From Diplonema papillatum (lineage: Eukaryota > Euglenozoa > Diplonemea > Diplonemida > Diplonemidae), in the NCBI GenBank assembly GCA_030068145.1, contig JAPJBO010000796.1, positions 41,537 to 105,536 of the forward strand: a stretch of DNA of 64,000 bases, written 5' to 3'. Both the position numbers and the translations under genes were made by a program. A model generated the notes under the pieces. It worked only from the letters and a program-made list of their open reading frames with translations, was not told the origin of the DNA and did no database searches. Every line of letters starts with the position of its first letter. The stretch's first letter is position 1. Positions 27,809-40,954 of this stretch are shown in pieces.

Positions 27809-29039
27809 ACATGGCCACCTTGTGTGGAACATGCCCAGTGGCTGAAGAAACCGGCGTGCCCAAAGCAGGTGCTCGCCGTTAATGATAAAGCATGGAATAG
27901 CACGGGATCGATTCTAGCGACTCCTTTTGTGCTCCAACTCGCAGGGGATCCGTTTACGTTGCAGATTCAGACCAAACGGCCTAAATCTGCAAACCGGGGT
28001 TGACCGGGGAAAAAATAAAAAAAATTGTCGGAAAAAACGCAAAACACAGCGTTTCCAGGAAAGATAGGTGGGGGGAGTGGTATTTACACGCAGCACCCCC
28101 TGTTTCCGCTGATGGTGCCCCGCTTCATGCGTTCATGGCCTATTGCACAGAACTATTCCGAACACGGTATTGCAGCCCTCCTGGTGCCCCCGAAAACCCT
28201 GTATTGCGTAGTAGTTCCCGTGCGGGTTTGTGAAACGGCGAGGGCTACGTTTTAAAAGTGCACTGGACTTTCTTTTGTCGCAAGTTGTATAAGCCCTGTC
28301 AGGACCGTTTCGACACTAAGTTAGCCACCAACTGCATCCCGGAGTATCAAAATGCAGCCCTACCCCGTATTGCGTAGTTCCCGCGTAGTTTGTGCGTATA
28401 AGTCTATCTTTGAGTGCGTGAGCCCCTCCGAAGAAAGGTCCATCACACTAGTTCCAAGCTACTTAACCCGGGTCTCTGGGTCTTATTACCAGGGGACCAG
28501 GGAAAGCCTGCTACACGGGAGCCAAGCTTCACATGTTCGGCGGTACTGCAGAGCCACGGGCCTACGGGTCAAGTGGCTACCGATTTCCAAGCATCAAGGC
28601 TTGGCGCACCTTGGGGCTTGGCGCTCGCGCTGAACATAAGCTCGTCGAGACGGTCAGCCGCAGGGCAGAGCGGACGGGGTTGTAGCACTGTGCTGCCTCC
28701 GACTCAAGCTTTGCAAGCTGTGGTTGACCGTCACGTTCCTGGACCAGGAGCGGCGTTTTTTCTCTCTTCTTTTTCTTCCTTCTTTTTCTTCCTTCTTTTT
28801 CTTTCTGAATCCGGCTATTTGTCTCCTTGTGTCTCTGTCTTTTCCCCCCTCAAAACCAGCTGGCTTGAAAACCCTCTTCCGCCTCAGTTGTCGAGTCTTT
28901 TGTTTTCTTTTCTTGCCTCGAATTGTATCCATTGTTCGTGCGCACAAACGAGCCCCAGGGTTCCGGTACCTTCTTATCCTTGATACTCAGGATCTCGCCG
29001 TGGGGGCCTCCAAAACACTTGGCCTTTTAACAGGCCACT
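27809..29039. other. Stretch without a recognised gene
   Basis: No exon was recognised. It has two loosely repeated segments near 28170 and 28360 (CCCCGTATTGCGTAGT-like) and a pyrimidine-rich strand at 28755-28850. Confidence 0.45.
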
Positions 29040-29210
29040 TGTTGATTCGAGGGCCACTCCCTCGTGCGAGCGAGTCTCGGAACAGGACTCAAAACTGTGA
29101 CCCAGGTGGCAACTGCCGACCATGACGGGCGCTTGCACCAGGATCTTGGAACAGCTTGTCACGCTAAGCTCATTGCACCAAGAGAGCTTGCGACATCCTC
29201 GGGTGAGACG
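29040..29210 (-). repeat. Inverted repeat, right arm, first piece
   Basis: Reverse complement of about 25030-25215. Shared text includes GACCATGACGGGCGCTTGCA and CACCCAGGTGGC-like blocks. Its end runs directly into the satellite. Confidence 0.7.
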
Positions 29211-32200
29211 TGCCGCCTGTGTTGACTCTCAGCTGTTGCGACGCGGTGCCGTGCAGCCTGTGTTGACTCTCAGCTGTTGCGACGCGGTGCCGTGCCGCCT
29301 GTGTTGACTCTCAGCTGTTGCGACGCGGTGCCGTGCCGCCTGTGTTGACTCTCAGCTGTTGCGACGCGGTGCCGTGCAGCCTGTGTTGACTCTCAGCTGT
29401 TGCGACGCGGTGCCGTGCAGCCTGTGTTGACTCTCAGCTGTTGCGACGCGGTGCCGTGCAGCCTGTGTTGACTCTCAGCTGTTGCGACGCGGTGCCGTGC
29501 AGCCTGTGTTGACTCTCAGCTGTTGCGACGCGGTGCCGTGCAGCCTGTGTTGACTCTCAGCTGTTGCGACGCGGTGCCGTGCAGCCTGTGTTGACTCTCA
29601 GCTGTTGCGACGCGGTGCCGTGCAGCCTGTGTTGACTCTCAGCTGTTGCGACGCGGTGCCGTGCAGCCTGTGTTGACTCTCAGCTGTTGCGACGCGGTGC
29701 CGTGCAGCCTGTGTTGACTCTCAGCTGTTGCGACGCGGTGCCGTGCAGCCTGTGTTGACTCTCAGCTGTTGCGACGCGGTGCCGTGCAGCCTGTGTTGAC
29801 TCTCAGCTGTTGCGACGCGGTGCCGTGCAGCCTGTGTTGACTCTCAGCTGTTGCGACGCGGTGCCGTGCAGCCTGTGTTGACTCTCAGCTGTTGCGACGC
29901 GGTGCCGTGCAGCCTGTGTTGACTCTCAGCTGTTGCGACGCGGTGCCGTGCAGCCTGTGTTGACTCTCAGCTGTTGCGACGCGGTGCCGTGCAGCCTGTG
30001 TTGACTCTCAGCTGTTGCGACGCGGTGCCGTGCAGCCTGTGTTGACTCTCAGCTGTTGCGACGCGGTGCCGTGCAGCCTGTGTTGACTCTCAGCTGTTGC
30101 GACGCGGTGCCGTGCAGCCTGTGTTGACTCTCAGCTGTTGCGACGCGGTGCCGTGCAGCCTGTGTTGACTCTCAGCTGTTGCGACGCGGTGCCGTGCAGC
30201 CTGTGTTGACTCTCAGCTGTTGCGACGCGGTGCCGTGCAGCCTGTGTTGACTCTCAGCTGTTGCGACGCGGTGCCGTGCAGCCTGTGTTGACTCTCAGCT
30301 GTTGCGACGCGGTGCCGTGCAGCCTGTGTTGACTCTCAGCTGTTGCGACGCGGTGCCGTGCAGCCTGTGTTGACTCTCAGCTGTTGCGACGCGGTGCCGT
30401 GCAGCCTGTGTTGACTCTCAGCTGTTGCGACGCGGTGCCGTGCAGCCTGTGTTGACTCTCAGCTGTTGCGACGCGGTGCCGTGCAGCCTGTGTTGACTCT
30501 CAGCTGTTGCGACGCGGTGCCGTGCAGCCTGTGTTGACTCTCAGCTGTTGCGACGCGGTGCCGTGCAGCCTGTGTTGACTCTCAGCTGTTGCGACGCGGT
30601 GCCGTGCAGCCTGTGTTGACTCTCAGCTGTTGCGACGCGGTGCCGTGCAGCCTGTGTTGACTCTCAGCTGTTGCGACGCGGTGCCGTGCAGCCTGTGTTG
30701 ACTCTCAGCTGTTGCGACGCGGTGCCGTGCAGCCTGTGTTGACTCTCAGCTGTTGCGACGCGGTGCCGTGCAGCCTGTGTTGACTCTCAGCTGTTGCGAC
30801 GCGGTGCCGTGCAGCCTGTGTTGACTCTCAGCTGTTGCGACGCGGTGCCGTGCAGCCTGTGTTGACTCTCAGCTGTTGCGACGCGGTGCCGTGCAGCCTG
30901 TGTTGACTCTCAGCTGTTGCGACGCGGTGCCGTGCAGCCTGTGTTGACTCTCAGCTGTTGCGACGCGGTGCCGTGCAGCCTGTGTTGACTCTCAGCTGTT
31001 GCGACGCGGTGCCGTGCAGCCTGTGTTGACTCTCAGCTGTTGCGACGCGGTGCCGTGCAGCCTGTGTTGACTCTCAGCTGTTGCGACGCGGTGCCGTGCA
31101 GCCTGTGTTGACTCTCAGCTGTTGCGACGCGGTGCCGTGCAGCCTGTGTTGACTCTCAGCTGTTGCGACGCGGTGCCGTGCAGCCTGTGTTGACTCTCAG
31201 CTGTTGCGACGCGGTGCCGTGCAGCCTGTGTTGACTCTCAGCTGTTGCGACGCGGTGCCGTGCAGCCTGTGTTGACTCTCAGCTGTTGCGACGCGGTGCC
31301 GTGCAGCCTGTGTTGACTCTCAGCTGTTGCGACGCGGTGCCGTGCAGCCTGTGTTGACTCTCAGCTGTTGCGACGCGGTGCCGTGCAGCCTGTGTTGACT
31401 CTCAGCTGTTGCGACGCGGTGCCGTGCAGCCTGTGTTGACTCTCAGCTGTTGCGACGCGGTGCCGTGCAGCCTGTGTTGACTCTCAGCTGTTGCGACGCG
31501 GTGCCGTGCAGCCTGTGTTGACTCTCAGCTGTTGCGACGCGGTGCCGTGCAGCCTGTGTTGACTCTCAGCTGTTGCGACGCGGTGCCGTGCAGCCTGTGT
31601 TGACTCTCAGCTGTTGCGACGCGGTGCCGTGCAGCCTGTGTTGACTCTCAGCTGTTGCGACGCGGTGCCGTGCAGCCTGTGTTGACTCTCAGCTGTTGCG
31701 ACGCGGTGCCGTGCAGCCTGTGTTGACTCTCAGCTGTTGCGACGCGGTGCCGTGCAGCCTGTGTTGACTCTCAGCTGTTGCGACGCGGTGCCGTGCAGCC
31801 TGTGTTGACTCTCAGCTGTTGCGACGCGGTGCCGTGCAGCCTGTGTTGACTCTCAGCTGTTGCGACGCGGTGCCGTGCAGCCTGTGTTGACTCTCAGCTG
31901 TTGCGACGCGGTGCCGTGCAGCCTGTGTTGACTCTCAGCTGTTGCGACGCGGTGCCGTGCAGCCTGTGTTGACTCTCAGCTGTTGCGACGCGGTGCCGTG
32001 CAGCCTGTGTTGACTCTCAGCTGTTGCGACGCGGTGCCGTGCAGCCTGTGTTGACTCTCAGCTGTTGCGACGCGGTGCCGTGCAGCCTGTGTTGACTCTC
32101 AGCTGTTGCGACGCGGTGCCGTGCAGCCTGTGTTGACTCTCAGCTGTTGCGACGCGGTGCCGTGCAGCCTGTGTTGACTCTCAGCTGTTGCGACGCGGTG

Positions 32201-34902
32201 CCGTGCAGCCTGTGTTGACTCTCAGCTGTTGCGACGCGGTGCCGTGCAGCCTGTGTTGACTCTCAGCTGTTGCGACGCGGTGCCGTGCAGCCTGTGTTGA
32301 CTCTCAGCTGTTGCGACGCGGTGCCGTGCAGCCTGTGTTGACTCTCAGCTGTTGCGACGCGGTGCCGTGCAGCCTGTGTTGACTCTCAGCTGTTGCGACG
32401 CGGTGCCGTGCAGCCTGTGTTGACTCTCAGCTGTTGCGACGCGGTGCCGTGCAGCCTGTGTTGACTCTCAGCTGTTGCGACGCGGTGCCGTGCAGCCTGT
32501 GTTGACTCTCAGCTGTTGCGACGCGGTGCCGTGCAGCCTGTGTTGACTCTCAGCTGTTGCGACGCGGTGCCGTGCAGCCTGTGTTGACTCTCAGCTGTTG
32601 CGACGCGGTGCCGTGCAGCCTGTGTTGACTCTCAGCTGTTGCGACGCGGTGCCGTGCAGCCTGTGTTGACTCTCAGCTGTTGCGACGCGGTGCCGTGCAG
32701 CCTGTGTTGACTCTCAGCTGTTGCGACGCGGTGCCGTGCAGCCTGTGTTGACTCTCAGCTGTTGCGACGCGGTGCCGTGCAGCCTGTGTTGACTCTCAGC
32801 TGTTGCGACGCGGTGCCGTGCAGCCTGTGTTGACTCTCAGCTGTTGCGACGCGGTGCCGTGCAGCCTGTGTTGACTCTCAGCTGTTGCGACGCGGTGCCG
32901 TGCAGCCTGTGTTGACTCTCAGCTGTTGCGACGCGGTGCCGTGCAGCCTGTGTTGACTCTCAGCTGTTGCGACGCGGTGCCGTGCAGCCTGTGTTGACTC
33001 TCAGCTGTTGCGACGCGGTGCCGTGCAGCCTGTGTTGACTCTCAGCTGTTGCGACGCGGTGCCGTGCAGCCTGTGTTGACTCTCAGCTGTTGCGACGCGG
33101 TGCCGTGCAGCCTGTGTTGACTCTCAGCTGTTGCGACGCGGTGCCGTGCAGCCTGTGTTGACTCTCAGCTGTTGCGACGCGGTGCCGTGCAGCCTGTGTT
33201 GACTCTCAGCTGTTGCGACGCGGTGCCGTGCAGCCTGTGTTGACTCTCAGCTGTTGCGACGCGGTGCCGTGCAGCCTGTGTTGACTCTCAGCTGTTGCGA
33301 CGCGGTGCCGTGCAGCCTGTGTTGACTCTCAGCTGTTGCGACGCGGTGCCGTGCAGCCTGTGTTGACTCTCAGCTGTTGCGACGCGGTGCCGTGCAGCCT
33401 GTGTTGACTCTCAGCTGTTGCGACGCGGTGCCGTGCAGCCTGTGTTGACTCTCAGCTGTTGCGACGCGGTGCCGTGCAGCCTGTGTTGACTCTCAGCTGT
33501 TGCGACGCGGTGCCGTGCAGCCTGTGTTGACTCTCAGCTGTTGCGACGCGGTGCCGTGCAGCCTGTGTTGACTCTCAGCTGTTGCGACGCGGTGCCGTGC
33601 AGCCTGTGTTGACTCTCAGCTGTTGCGACGCGGTGCCGTGCAGCCTGTGTTGACTCTCAGCTGTTGCGACGCGGTGCCGTGCAGCCTGTGTTGACTCTCA
33701 GCTGTTGCGACGCGGTGCCGTGCAGCCTGTGTTGACTCTCAGCTGTTGCGACGCGGTGCCGTGCAGCCTGTGTTGACTCTCAGCTGTTGCGACGCGGTGC
33801 CGTGCAGCCTGTGTTGACTCTCAGCTGTTGCGACGCGGTGCCGTGCAGCCTGTGTTGACTCTCAGCTGTTGCGACGCGGTGCCGTGCAGCCTGTGTTGAC
33901 TCTCAGCTGTTGCGACGCGGTGCCGTGCAGCCTGTGTTGACTCTCAGCTGTTGCGACGCGGTGCCGTGCAGCCTGTGTTGACTCTCAGCTGTTGCGACGC
34001 GGTGCCGTGCAGCCTGTGTTGACTCTCAGCTGTTGCGACGCGGTGCCGTGCAGCCTGTGTTGACTCTCAGCTGTTGCGACGCGGTGCCGTGCAGCCTGTG
34101 TTGACTCTCAGCTGTTGCGACGCGGTGCCGTGCAGCCTGTGTTGACTCTCAGCTGTTGCGACGCGGTGCCGTGCAGCCTGTGTTGACTCTCAGCTGTTGC
34201 GACGCGGTGCCGTGCAGCCTGTGTTGACTCTCAGCTGTTGCGACGCGGTGCCGTGCAGCCTGTGTTGACTCTCAGCTGTTGCGACGCGGTGCCGTGCAGC
34301 CTGTGTTGACTCTCAGCTGTTGCGACGCGGTGCCGTGCAGCCTGTGTTGACTCTCAGCTGTTGCGACGCGGTGCCGTGCAGCCTGTGTTGACTCTCAGCT
34401 GTTGCGACGCGGTGCCGTGCAGCCTGTGTTGACTCTCAGCTGTTGCAGCCTGTGTTGACTCTCAGCTGTTGCGACGCGGTGCCGTGCAGCCTGTGTTGAC
34501 TCTCAGCTGTTGCGACGCGGTGCCGTGCAGCCTGTGTTGACTCTCAGCTGTTGCGACGCGGTGCCGTGCAGCCTGTGTTGACTCTCAGCTGTTGCGACGC
34601 GGTGCCGTGCAGCCTGTGTTGACTCTCAGCTGTTGCGACGCGGTGCCGTGCAGCCTGTGTTGACTCTCAGCTGTTGCGACGCGGTGCCGTGCAGCCTGTG
34701 TTGACTCTCAGCTGTTGCGACGCGGTGCCGTGCAGCCTGTGTTGACTCTCAGCTGTTGCGACGCGGTGCCGTGCAGCCTGTGTTGACTCTCAGCTGTTGC
34801 GACGCGGTGCCGTGCAGCCTGTGTTGACTCTCAGCTGTTGCGACGCGGTGCCGTGCAGCCTGTGTTGACTCTCAGCTGTTGCGACGCGGTGCCGTGCAGC
34901 CT
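29211..34902 (+). repeat. Satellite array, 41-bp unit, about 139 copies
   Basis: The unit is GCAGCCTGTGTTGACTCTCA followed by GCTGTTGCGACGCGGTGCCG and T. The copies are almost all identical. A few of the first copies read GCCGCCTG instead of GCAGCCTG, and one copy near 34446 lacks 15 bases. The period is not a multiple of three, and no long frame exists. The homogeneity points to recent expansion or strong homogenisation. Copy number may be distorted by assembly. Confidence 0.97.
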
Positions 34903-35230
34903 CCACCCCAGAGATGAAAACAGAAGTCTTGAGCCGAGTGCCGGATGGAGAAGCTGCTCCGCGAAAGAACGTCACAGGACCCAAAAGCAGCGTGTCGGAA
35001 ACTCAAAAACTGGTGAACATGACGCGTGAGATACACTTCACTTCAGACGTTGCCCACTTCAAGCCAGCTGCACTTCATCAACACGCATAAACACACGAAT
35101 ACCCAACCTTAGGAGAGGAGCCACAGGACCCAAAAGCAGCGTGTCGGAAATTCAAACCCCCCGACTGGTGAACATGACATGTGAGCTTCACTTCACTTCG
35201 CTTCAGACGTTGCCCACTTTAAGCACACAA
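34903..35230 (-). repeat. Inverted repeat, right arm, second piece with internal duplication
   Basis: 34908-35060 is the reverse complement of about 24780-24967 (GATGAAAACAGAAGTCTTGA, CCCAAAAGCAGCGTGTCGG). The inner part is repeated at 35108-35225. It ends just before the promoter region of the sugar-phosphorylase gene. Confidence 0.7.
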
Positions 35231-35323
35231 AACGTACACACATACACTCACACCCACGACTAGGAAAAAGTAACAAAAAAAAAGAAGCATAGTCGTGTGC
35301 AGGAAGCGCAGCCTTCTGGAGGC

Positions 35324-35329
35324 TATAAA
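35324..35329 (+). promoter_or_regulatory. Possible TATA box of the GH65 gene
   Basis: TATAAA in the context GGCTATAAACC lies 61 bases before the first in-frame ATG (35390). This allows transcription to start about 25-30 bases downstream. It is a single-motif inference. Confidence 0.35.
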
Positions 35330-35389
35330 CCACCAGAAACAGCGAACAAGACGCGCCGCGCAGCGCCGCCTCCCCTGTCCGGCGCGGAG

Positions 35390-38300
35390 ATGGCGACGGG
35401 AGAGGAAAGCTTCAACGGCGGCTCGGCCGACAACCTGGGGTCGCCACAGTGGCACCTGCTGACGCCGCTGGGCGGCGGCAGCGGCGGCAGCTTCAGGCAC
35501 CGGCGGCAGGTCAGCACCGCGACGAAGGGCGTGTCGACGCTGCTGACCGCTTCGCCGGCCGACGGCAAGCTGGTGGAGCACCCGGAGACGCCGATGACGC
35601 CGAGCGACCACTTGGGGTTCGAACTGGACCACCTCGAGGCGGAACGGGTCGACATCAGGGACCTCGGGCTGTACGTCAAAGCGGCGATCATCGACTTGGA
35701 CACTCTCATCCCGCACAAGGAGCTGACCCACGCGTCGGCAGAGGCGGTGTTCAACGGGTATTTCAAGGAAAACGGCAAGGTCCCCATCGACGCGACCGAC
35801 CACCGAGAGTTTGCAACGGCGCCAGCTAGGGAGCAGGGTGTGCTCGCGGCGCTCGCGAGGCGCGGGCTGGAACTCCCGTGGGGGTCTCCTAGAGACTCCG
35901 GGTACAGCAGTATCTCGGGGATCGACAGTTTGCTGCAGAAGGAGATCGCTCAGCGGTATGCAACGACGCACTTCGCGGCGTCGCAGCCGATGGTCGCGTT
36001 CCTGAAGAGTCTGCAGGCCAACGGCCTCAAGCTCGGCGCCGTGAGCACCTGCGAGTGCGCGGTTACGATGCTGGAGAAGTGTAAGCTCGCGTACCTGTTC
36101 CAATGCGTCGTCGACCTGAAGGTCATCTGGCAGTACCGGCACCGGCCGAAACCGGCGCCCGACGTCTTTTTGCACGCGGTCTACGACCTAGGTGTGGCGG
36201 CCTCGGAAGCGATCGTGATCGAAAGCTCCGGGGAGGGCGTCCAAGCGGCGCGGGAGGGGAATTTTGGGCTGGTCATCGCCGTGACGCAGTCCGCGCAGGC
36301 CGGGTCGGAAGACGATTCCGGCATCCGGAACGTGAGTTCCGCGGACTTCGTCACCGATGACCCGCGGAGCATCAGCATCGCGACCATCCTGGAGTGGTTC
36401 CTGAAGGGCGTGCAGAAGGACTCGTGGAAGATGACCTTCAACAACTTCTCGGCGCCCCACGAGGCCCAGCGGGAAACCCTCACCACCGTCGGCAACGGCT
36501 ACTTCTCGTCCCGCGGCTGCTCGGAACTCCACGCAATGGAGTTCGACGCGTCGGGCTCCCTCATCCACTACCCGGGGCACTACATCAACGGGATCTACAG
36601 CCGGACGCGGTCCCAGGTCGACACGGAGTGGGTCGAGAACACCGACTTGGTAAACTGCCCGAATTGGTCGTACGTCCGGGTGATGATCGGCGACCCGACG
36701 GCGCCGGGGGCTGCTTTTTTCGACCCGCACCACTGCGAAATCCTTGAGTACGCGCACCAGCTGAACCTGCACGACGCGGTGCTGGAGAGGTCGATCACGG
36801 TTCGCGATGAGAAGGGTAGGATTAGCCGCATAGAATCGGCGCGGATCGTGAGCATGGACCTGATGCACGTCGCCGCACTGTCGTTCACGTTCACGCCCAT
36901 CAACTACTCAGACACGGTCACCATCCGGTCCGGCGTAGACGCGAACGTCGAAAACGCACTCGTCAAGCGGTACCGCGGGCTGCAGTCGAAGCACCTGACC
37001 GTCATCGGATCGGGGCGCCCCGACAAGCTTGGCCCGTTCTACATCCTCACGAAGATCGCGGAGCCGGAAACCGTGATATCGACCGCCGTCAAGCACAACG
37101 TCACCCTCACGCAGGGCGACAAGACGGTCGTCGTCAAAAGCGAGCGATTCTCGACCGAAAACGGCGTCGCGTACGAGGAGTTCACGGCGACCGTAGGGGT
37201 CGAGGGCGAGGGAGAAGGCAGCTTCCAGGTCGACAAGATCGTGTCTGTGTACACGTCGAAGGACAGCTATGACGAGTCTGAAAAAGAGCTGCCAGGGCTC
37301 TCGCGGCGGAACTCGAGCCTCCTGGTGGGGAAGAGCTACCTCCACCGGCCGAGCCACCTCGCGAAGGTGCGGGGCCACTCGTTCAACCAGCTTTCGCCGT
37401 CTGTGGCGCTCGCCACGGTGCTCGAGAAAATCTCGTGCCTCTCGCCGAACACGTGCTGCCAGCAGGCGCGCCGGTCGCGGGGGTTCAACGCGCGGGCGAG
37501 CAAGCCGAAGCCGCAGTCTCCGACCGCCAAGGCGGACGCTACCGCGGCGGCGAAGCCTAAACCCCTGGACCCCGCGGCCGTGGGAGCCGCCGACACGGTG
37601 CCCGACGCGTGCGCGCACTGCGGGCGGCCGGCGGCCGACGACGCCGATTTGCTCGAGAATTCGGGGAGTCTCAGCCTCCCGCGGTCGGAAACCGACACCG
37701 CAGCGCTGACGCGCACATCGAGCTGCATGGCGAAGCCGGTTGCGTCGCCGAACGGGGTTTCCCCCCTCGAAAGCGGGTGCAGCCCCGTGCGCGGACTGCC
37801 GCGTACCCGGTCCGAAGGCATGTCGTCGCTGATCAGCTTCACGAAGCCGGACGACGCCGACGAGAAGGAGTGGGGCGCGAAGACTGTCGGCAGCCAGTCG
37901 AACCCAGTCAGCGGCAGCGACTCCACCGAAGACCCGCCTGAAGTCCGCCACGCAGCCCTCGTCGCAGCTTCCCTCCACATCCTGCAAGACCTCGCCTCCT
38001 ACCACCGAGTGCTTGAACCCCACAGGCAGGCGTGGGAAGACGTTTGGGAGTCGAGCGACATGCAAATCGAGGGCGACCGAGCGTGCCAGCGCATCACCCG
38101 AATCCACACGTACAACCTCTTCGTGACCGCGAGCCCGTTCATCCTCCAGCTGGACACCGGCATCCTTGCGAGGGGCCTCCACGGGGAGGCGCACAGGGGC
38201 CACGTCTTCTGGGACGAGGTTTACTCCTTCCCGTACTACCTTAGCGCGAACCCGGACATCTGCCGGGCGCATTTGCTGTACCGGAGCAAGAGGTTGAAGG

Positions 38301-39406
38301 CGGCTCGCGAGGAAGCGAAGGCCCGCGGGTACAAAGGCGCCATGTACCCGTGGCAGACGGCTGACACCGGGAAGGAGGTCACGCAGCAGTGGCACTACAA
38401 CCCGCTTTCGAAGAAGTGGCACCGAGATTACTCGTCGCTGCAGAAGCACATCAACATCGCGATCTTCTACGACGCGTGGCTGTTCAATCACCGCGTCCGG
38501 GACGAGGAGTTCATCCCGGTGACGAGCAAGATCATGTTCTCGATCGCGCTGTTTTGGTCGTCGATTTCGGACCTGGGCGAGGACGGCCGGTACCACATCC
38601 GCAAAACGATGGGGCCGGACGAGTTCCACGACGCGTCGTCGCTCAAAAACGAGGTCTCCCTCGAGGCGTCCGCGAAGCGGCTTCGCTCGGCGGAGGACAC
38701 CCTGCTCAACCTCGTGTCCGACGTCGTCCTGTCCTACGGTGCAACCGAACCGTTCATCACGCTCACCGTCACCGACGCGGCTCGGGGGTTCCCAGACTCG
38801 GCGGCGCACTTCGCGACGAACGGGCAGGCCGCCGCGAATTGTACCGTTCGGTTGTTCGACTTCGACATAGATCCCGTCGCGCGGAGTGAGCAGGTGAAGC
38901 GGCTGATTTGGGTCGCGGAAGCGCTGTCCGAAGGGCTGCACGCGATCCGGGAGGACGATGCCGTGAAAAAAAGCCGCGCGGCGGACCTGAAGACGGCGGC
39001 CCACGCGCTGCACGACGAAATCAGCAGCGACTCTCTCGGCGTGAGCGACAACGCGTACACCAACGTGATGGTCGTGTGGCTCCTGCGGCAGGCGCTCGAG
39101 CTGCTGGATGCGCCTGGGTTCAACAAAAAGGTGCTTGCCGCCTCAGGGGTCTCGGCCGACGACGTCGCGAAGTGGCGCGTGATCTCGAACAAGATGTACG
39201 TCTCCATCGACGACACCGGAGTGGTCGAGCAGTTCAAAGGCTTCTTCGACCTGCCGCCGCTCGACATCGACAAGTACAAGCACCGGTACAAGGACCTCTC
39301 CCGCATGGACCTCGTCCTCCAGGCAGAGGGCGAGTCAGCCGCGAACTACCAAGTCCTCAAACAGGCAGACACGCTGATGCTGTGGTACCTGCTGACGACG
39401 GAAGAG
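35390..39406 (+). CDS. beta-PGM-like / GH65 phosphorylase / HAD phosphatase fusion, exon 1
   Basis: The first ATG of the frame is at 35390 (MATGEES). Residues about 95-330 resemble beta-phosphoglucomutase: nucleophile DLDT with D102 and D104, VSTC, then KPAPDVF and VIESSGEGVQAA. In that last motif the usual Glu-Asp is Glu-Ser, so activity is uncertain. A GH65 fold follows from about residue 355: N-terminal beta-domain, a low-complexity insert around 630-840, and the catalytic helical domain with HIRKTMGPDEFHD, whose E1078 is the expected general acid. GH65 phosphorylases split trehalose, maltose or kojibiose (or trehalose-6-P) with phosphate into beta-glucose-1-P, which beta-PGM can turn into glucose-6-P. 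The exon ends LLTTEE before GTCTGC at 39407, in phase with exon 2. The exact donor is inferred. A later GT at 39426 would break the frame. Confidence 0.85.
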
Positions 39407-40739
39407 GTCTGCAATCCCAACCCATGTAAAACAAAAAAAAAACAGTGTAATTGGTGTGGTCGGTATAGCCAGGGGGAACTACGGGGGAACTACGGGGAAC
39501 TGACCTTGGGGTGTCTTTTTTTTTTGTAGTGATTTTTTTCAAGCGCCACGCACCGGCGCCAAACCGGGAGCTTTGGAGTGAGCAAGACGGTTCCTCTTGC
39601 TTGGGCTTTCCACAGAAGGGCCAAGCCTTTTGAAAAATGGAGCCTTCGGGGTGGGGGGGGGTGGTGCTTCGTGTCGCCGTGGCATGGAGGGTTCGTTTGA
39701 ATGTAGACTCGAACGCTATCGTAGGACTCGCAGAAGTCGGTTGGCTCACGCTTACAGGAACCTAAGTAAAGCTCGCTACCGGGCTCCCTTCAACGTTCCC
39801 CAAGAGGACTGAAGGAAAAGCTTCAGTTGCTACCATTGCGTGCTTGTACTGGTCCTTGAAAATAACGCGTTATCGTGACGGATGGCAGAGGCCTGACCGA
39901 TGGAGATCTGCAGGATATCTTGGACAGCCCACAGATAAATTTGGCAGCACACAATCAAGAGTCCGGTGATAGACGAAAGGATGTGCTTGAGTCCAACTTG
40001 TGTCTGCATGGAAGGGAGCTGATAAGAAGTTACTTCTTGATAAACTGCATGCCCTCACCCGAAGCATGCCATTCAAGGCTAATTTTGTTGTGGGCAAGAT
40101 CTCTGGAACAGAAGGATGCAGAGCCCGAAAAGCCCAAGGCTTTGCCGTGTCCGAAGTCTTCCTCTCGCCAGCGAAAGAAGCAAACAAGCCAGAGCCTCTC
40201 CTTGCGCGCCATTCCGACACTCCAATCCCTCTTGGGTTTGGGCAAGAAGGTGATCCGCAATCAGGTGGCGTTTGCATCAGCTCCTCTACTCTGGGAGAAA
40301 CCGGAAGCTCTCCGGAGATGGTACCTGCATTCCAACTCGTCCTCTTGGGAAAGGCCAATCGACGGCTGTATGCAAGTGGGCGGAGGTCCTGGGACTGCGA
40401 AGGCGTGCGCTCTGTTCTGCCCGTGCCGCCATAGCCATCTTATCCTCGGCCAAGCACCAGTTTCTCCTCCTGCAACGCAACCTTGCCTTCAGCATGGCCA
40501 TTATGACAGTCATTCTGGTTATCAACCTTACTCCTCGCTCGGGTTGCCGTCTCGACCGCGACCGCCTCTGATAGTTTGGGTTAGAATACAAATCATCTGT
40601 GGCGATTTGCGGTGTCGCGGTTATCTCTTCGTACGTGACCATGCTTTCGCCTCTTTAGCTCGACTTGATCGTCGCGCTCAGGCGCGTTTGGTGCCTCGCT
40701 TCCGTCCTATCTGGAGCGCTGGCCCGGCGAGCTACGAGG
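39407..40739. other. Start of GH65 intron 1
   Basis: Intronic. GGGGGAACTACGGGGGAACT at about 39472 recurs near 47250. An open frame at 39875-40894 has no recognisable domain and includes a fragment (CCTGGGACTGCGAAGGCG) of a repeat found elsewhere, so I do not call it a gene. Confidence 0.5.
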
Positions 40740-40902
40740 GCACAAACCTTTCCCCCCCCTTTTTTTTTTCCCCCGTCTCCTTTCCATTCTTGCATTTCAG
40801 GCCTGCATGCCCCATCAAAAGCAATCGAAAAGAAAATAAACGAGCGTTCTACCACCTCGCGCGGTGTCACGGGATGTTTGGCAGCCGCTGCTAAACAGTG
40901 GT

Positions 40903-40954
40903 AGTGCATGCTAATCCATGTGGTTCATGTACTTAAAAGAACTCAATGCTAAAC
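40903..40954 (+). repeat. 52-bp target motif, copy 4 (5' of element D)
   Basis: It ends at the 5' junction of truncated element D. Because D starts inside its endonuclease coding region, this motif cannot be part of the element and must be target DNA. Confidence 0.88.

Noticed and set aside
29211-34902. CRISPR-like array
   Set aside because: The 41-bp units are contiguous and identical with no unique spacers, in a eukaryotic context. It is a satellite.
36908-39013. Minus-strand 701-codon frame opposite the GH65 exon
   Set aside because: It is a shadow of the GC-rich plus-strand exon, whose family motifs are unambiguous.
39875-40894. Open frame of 339 codons in intron 1
   Set aside because: No domain is recognisable. 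It overlaps fragments of repeats found elsewhere and the left flank of the D insertion locus.
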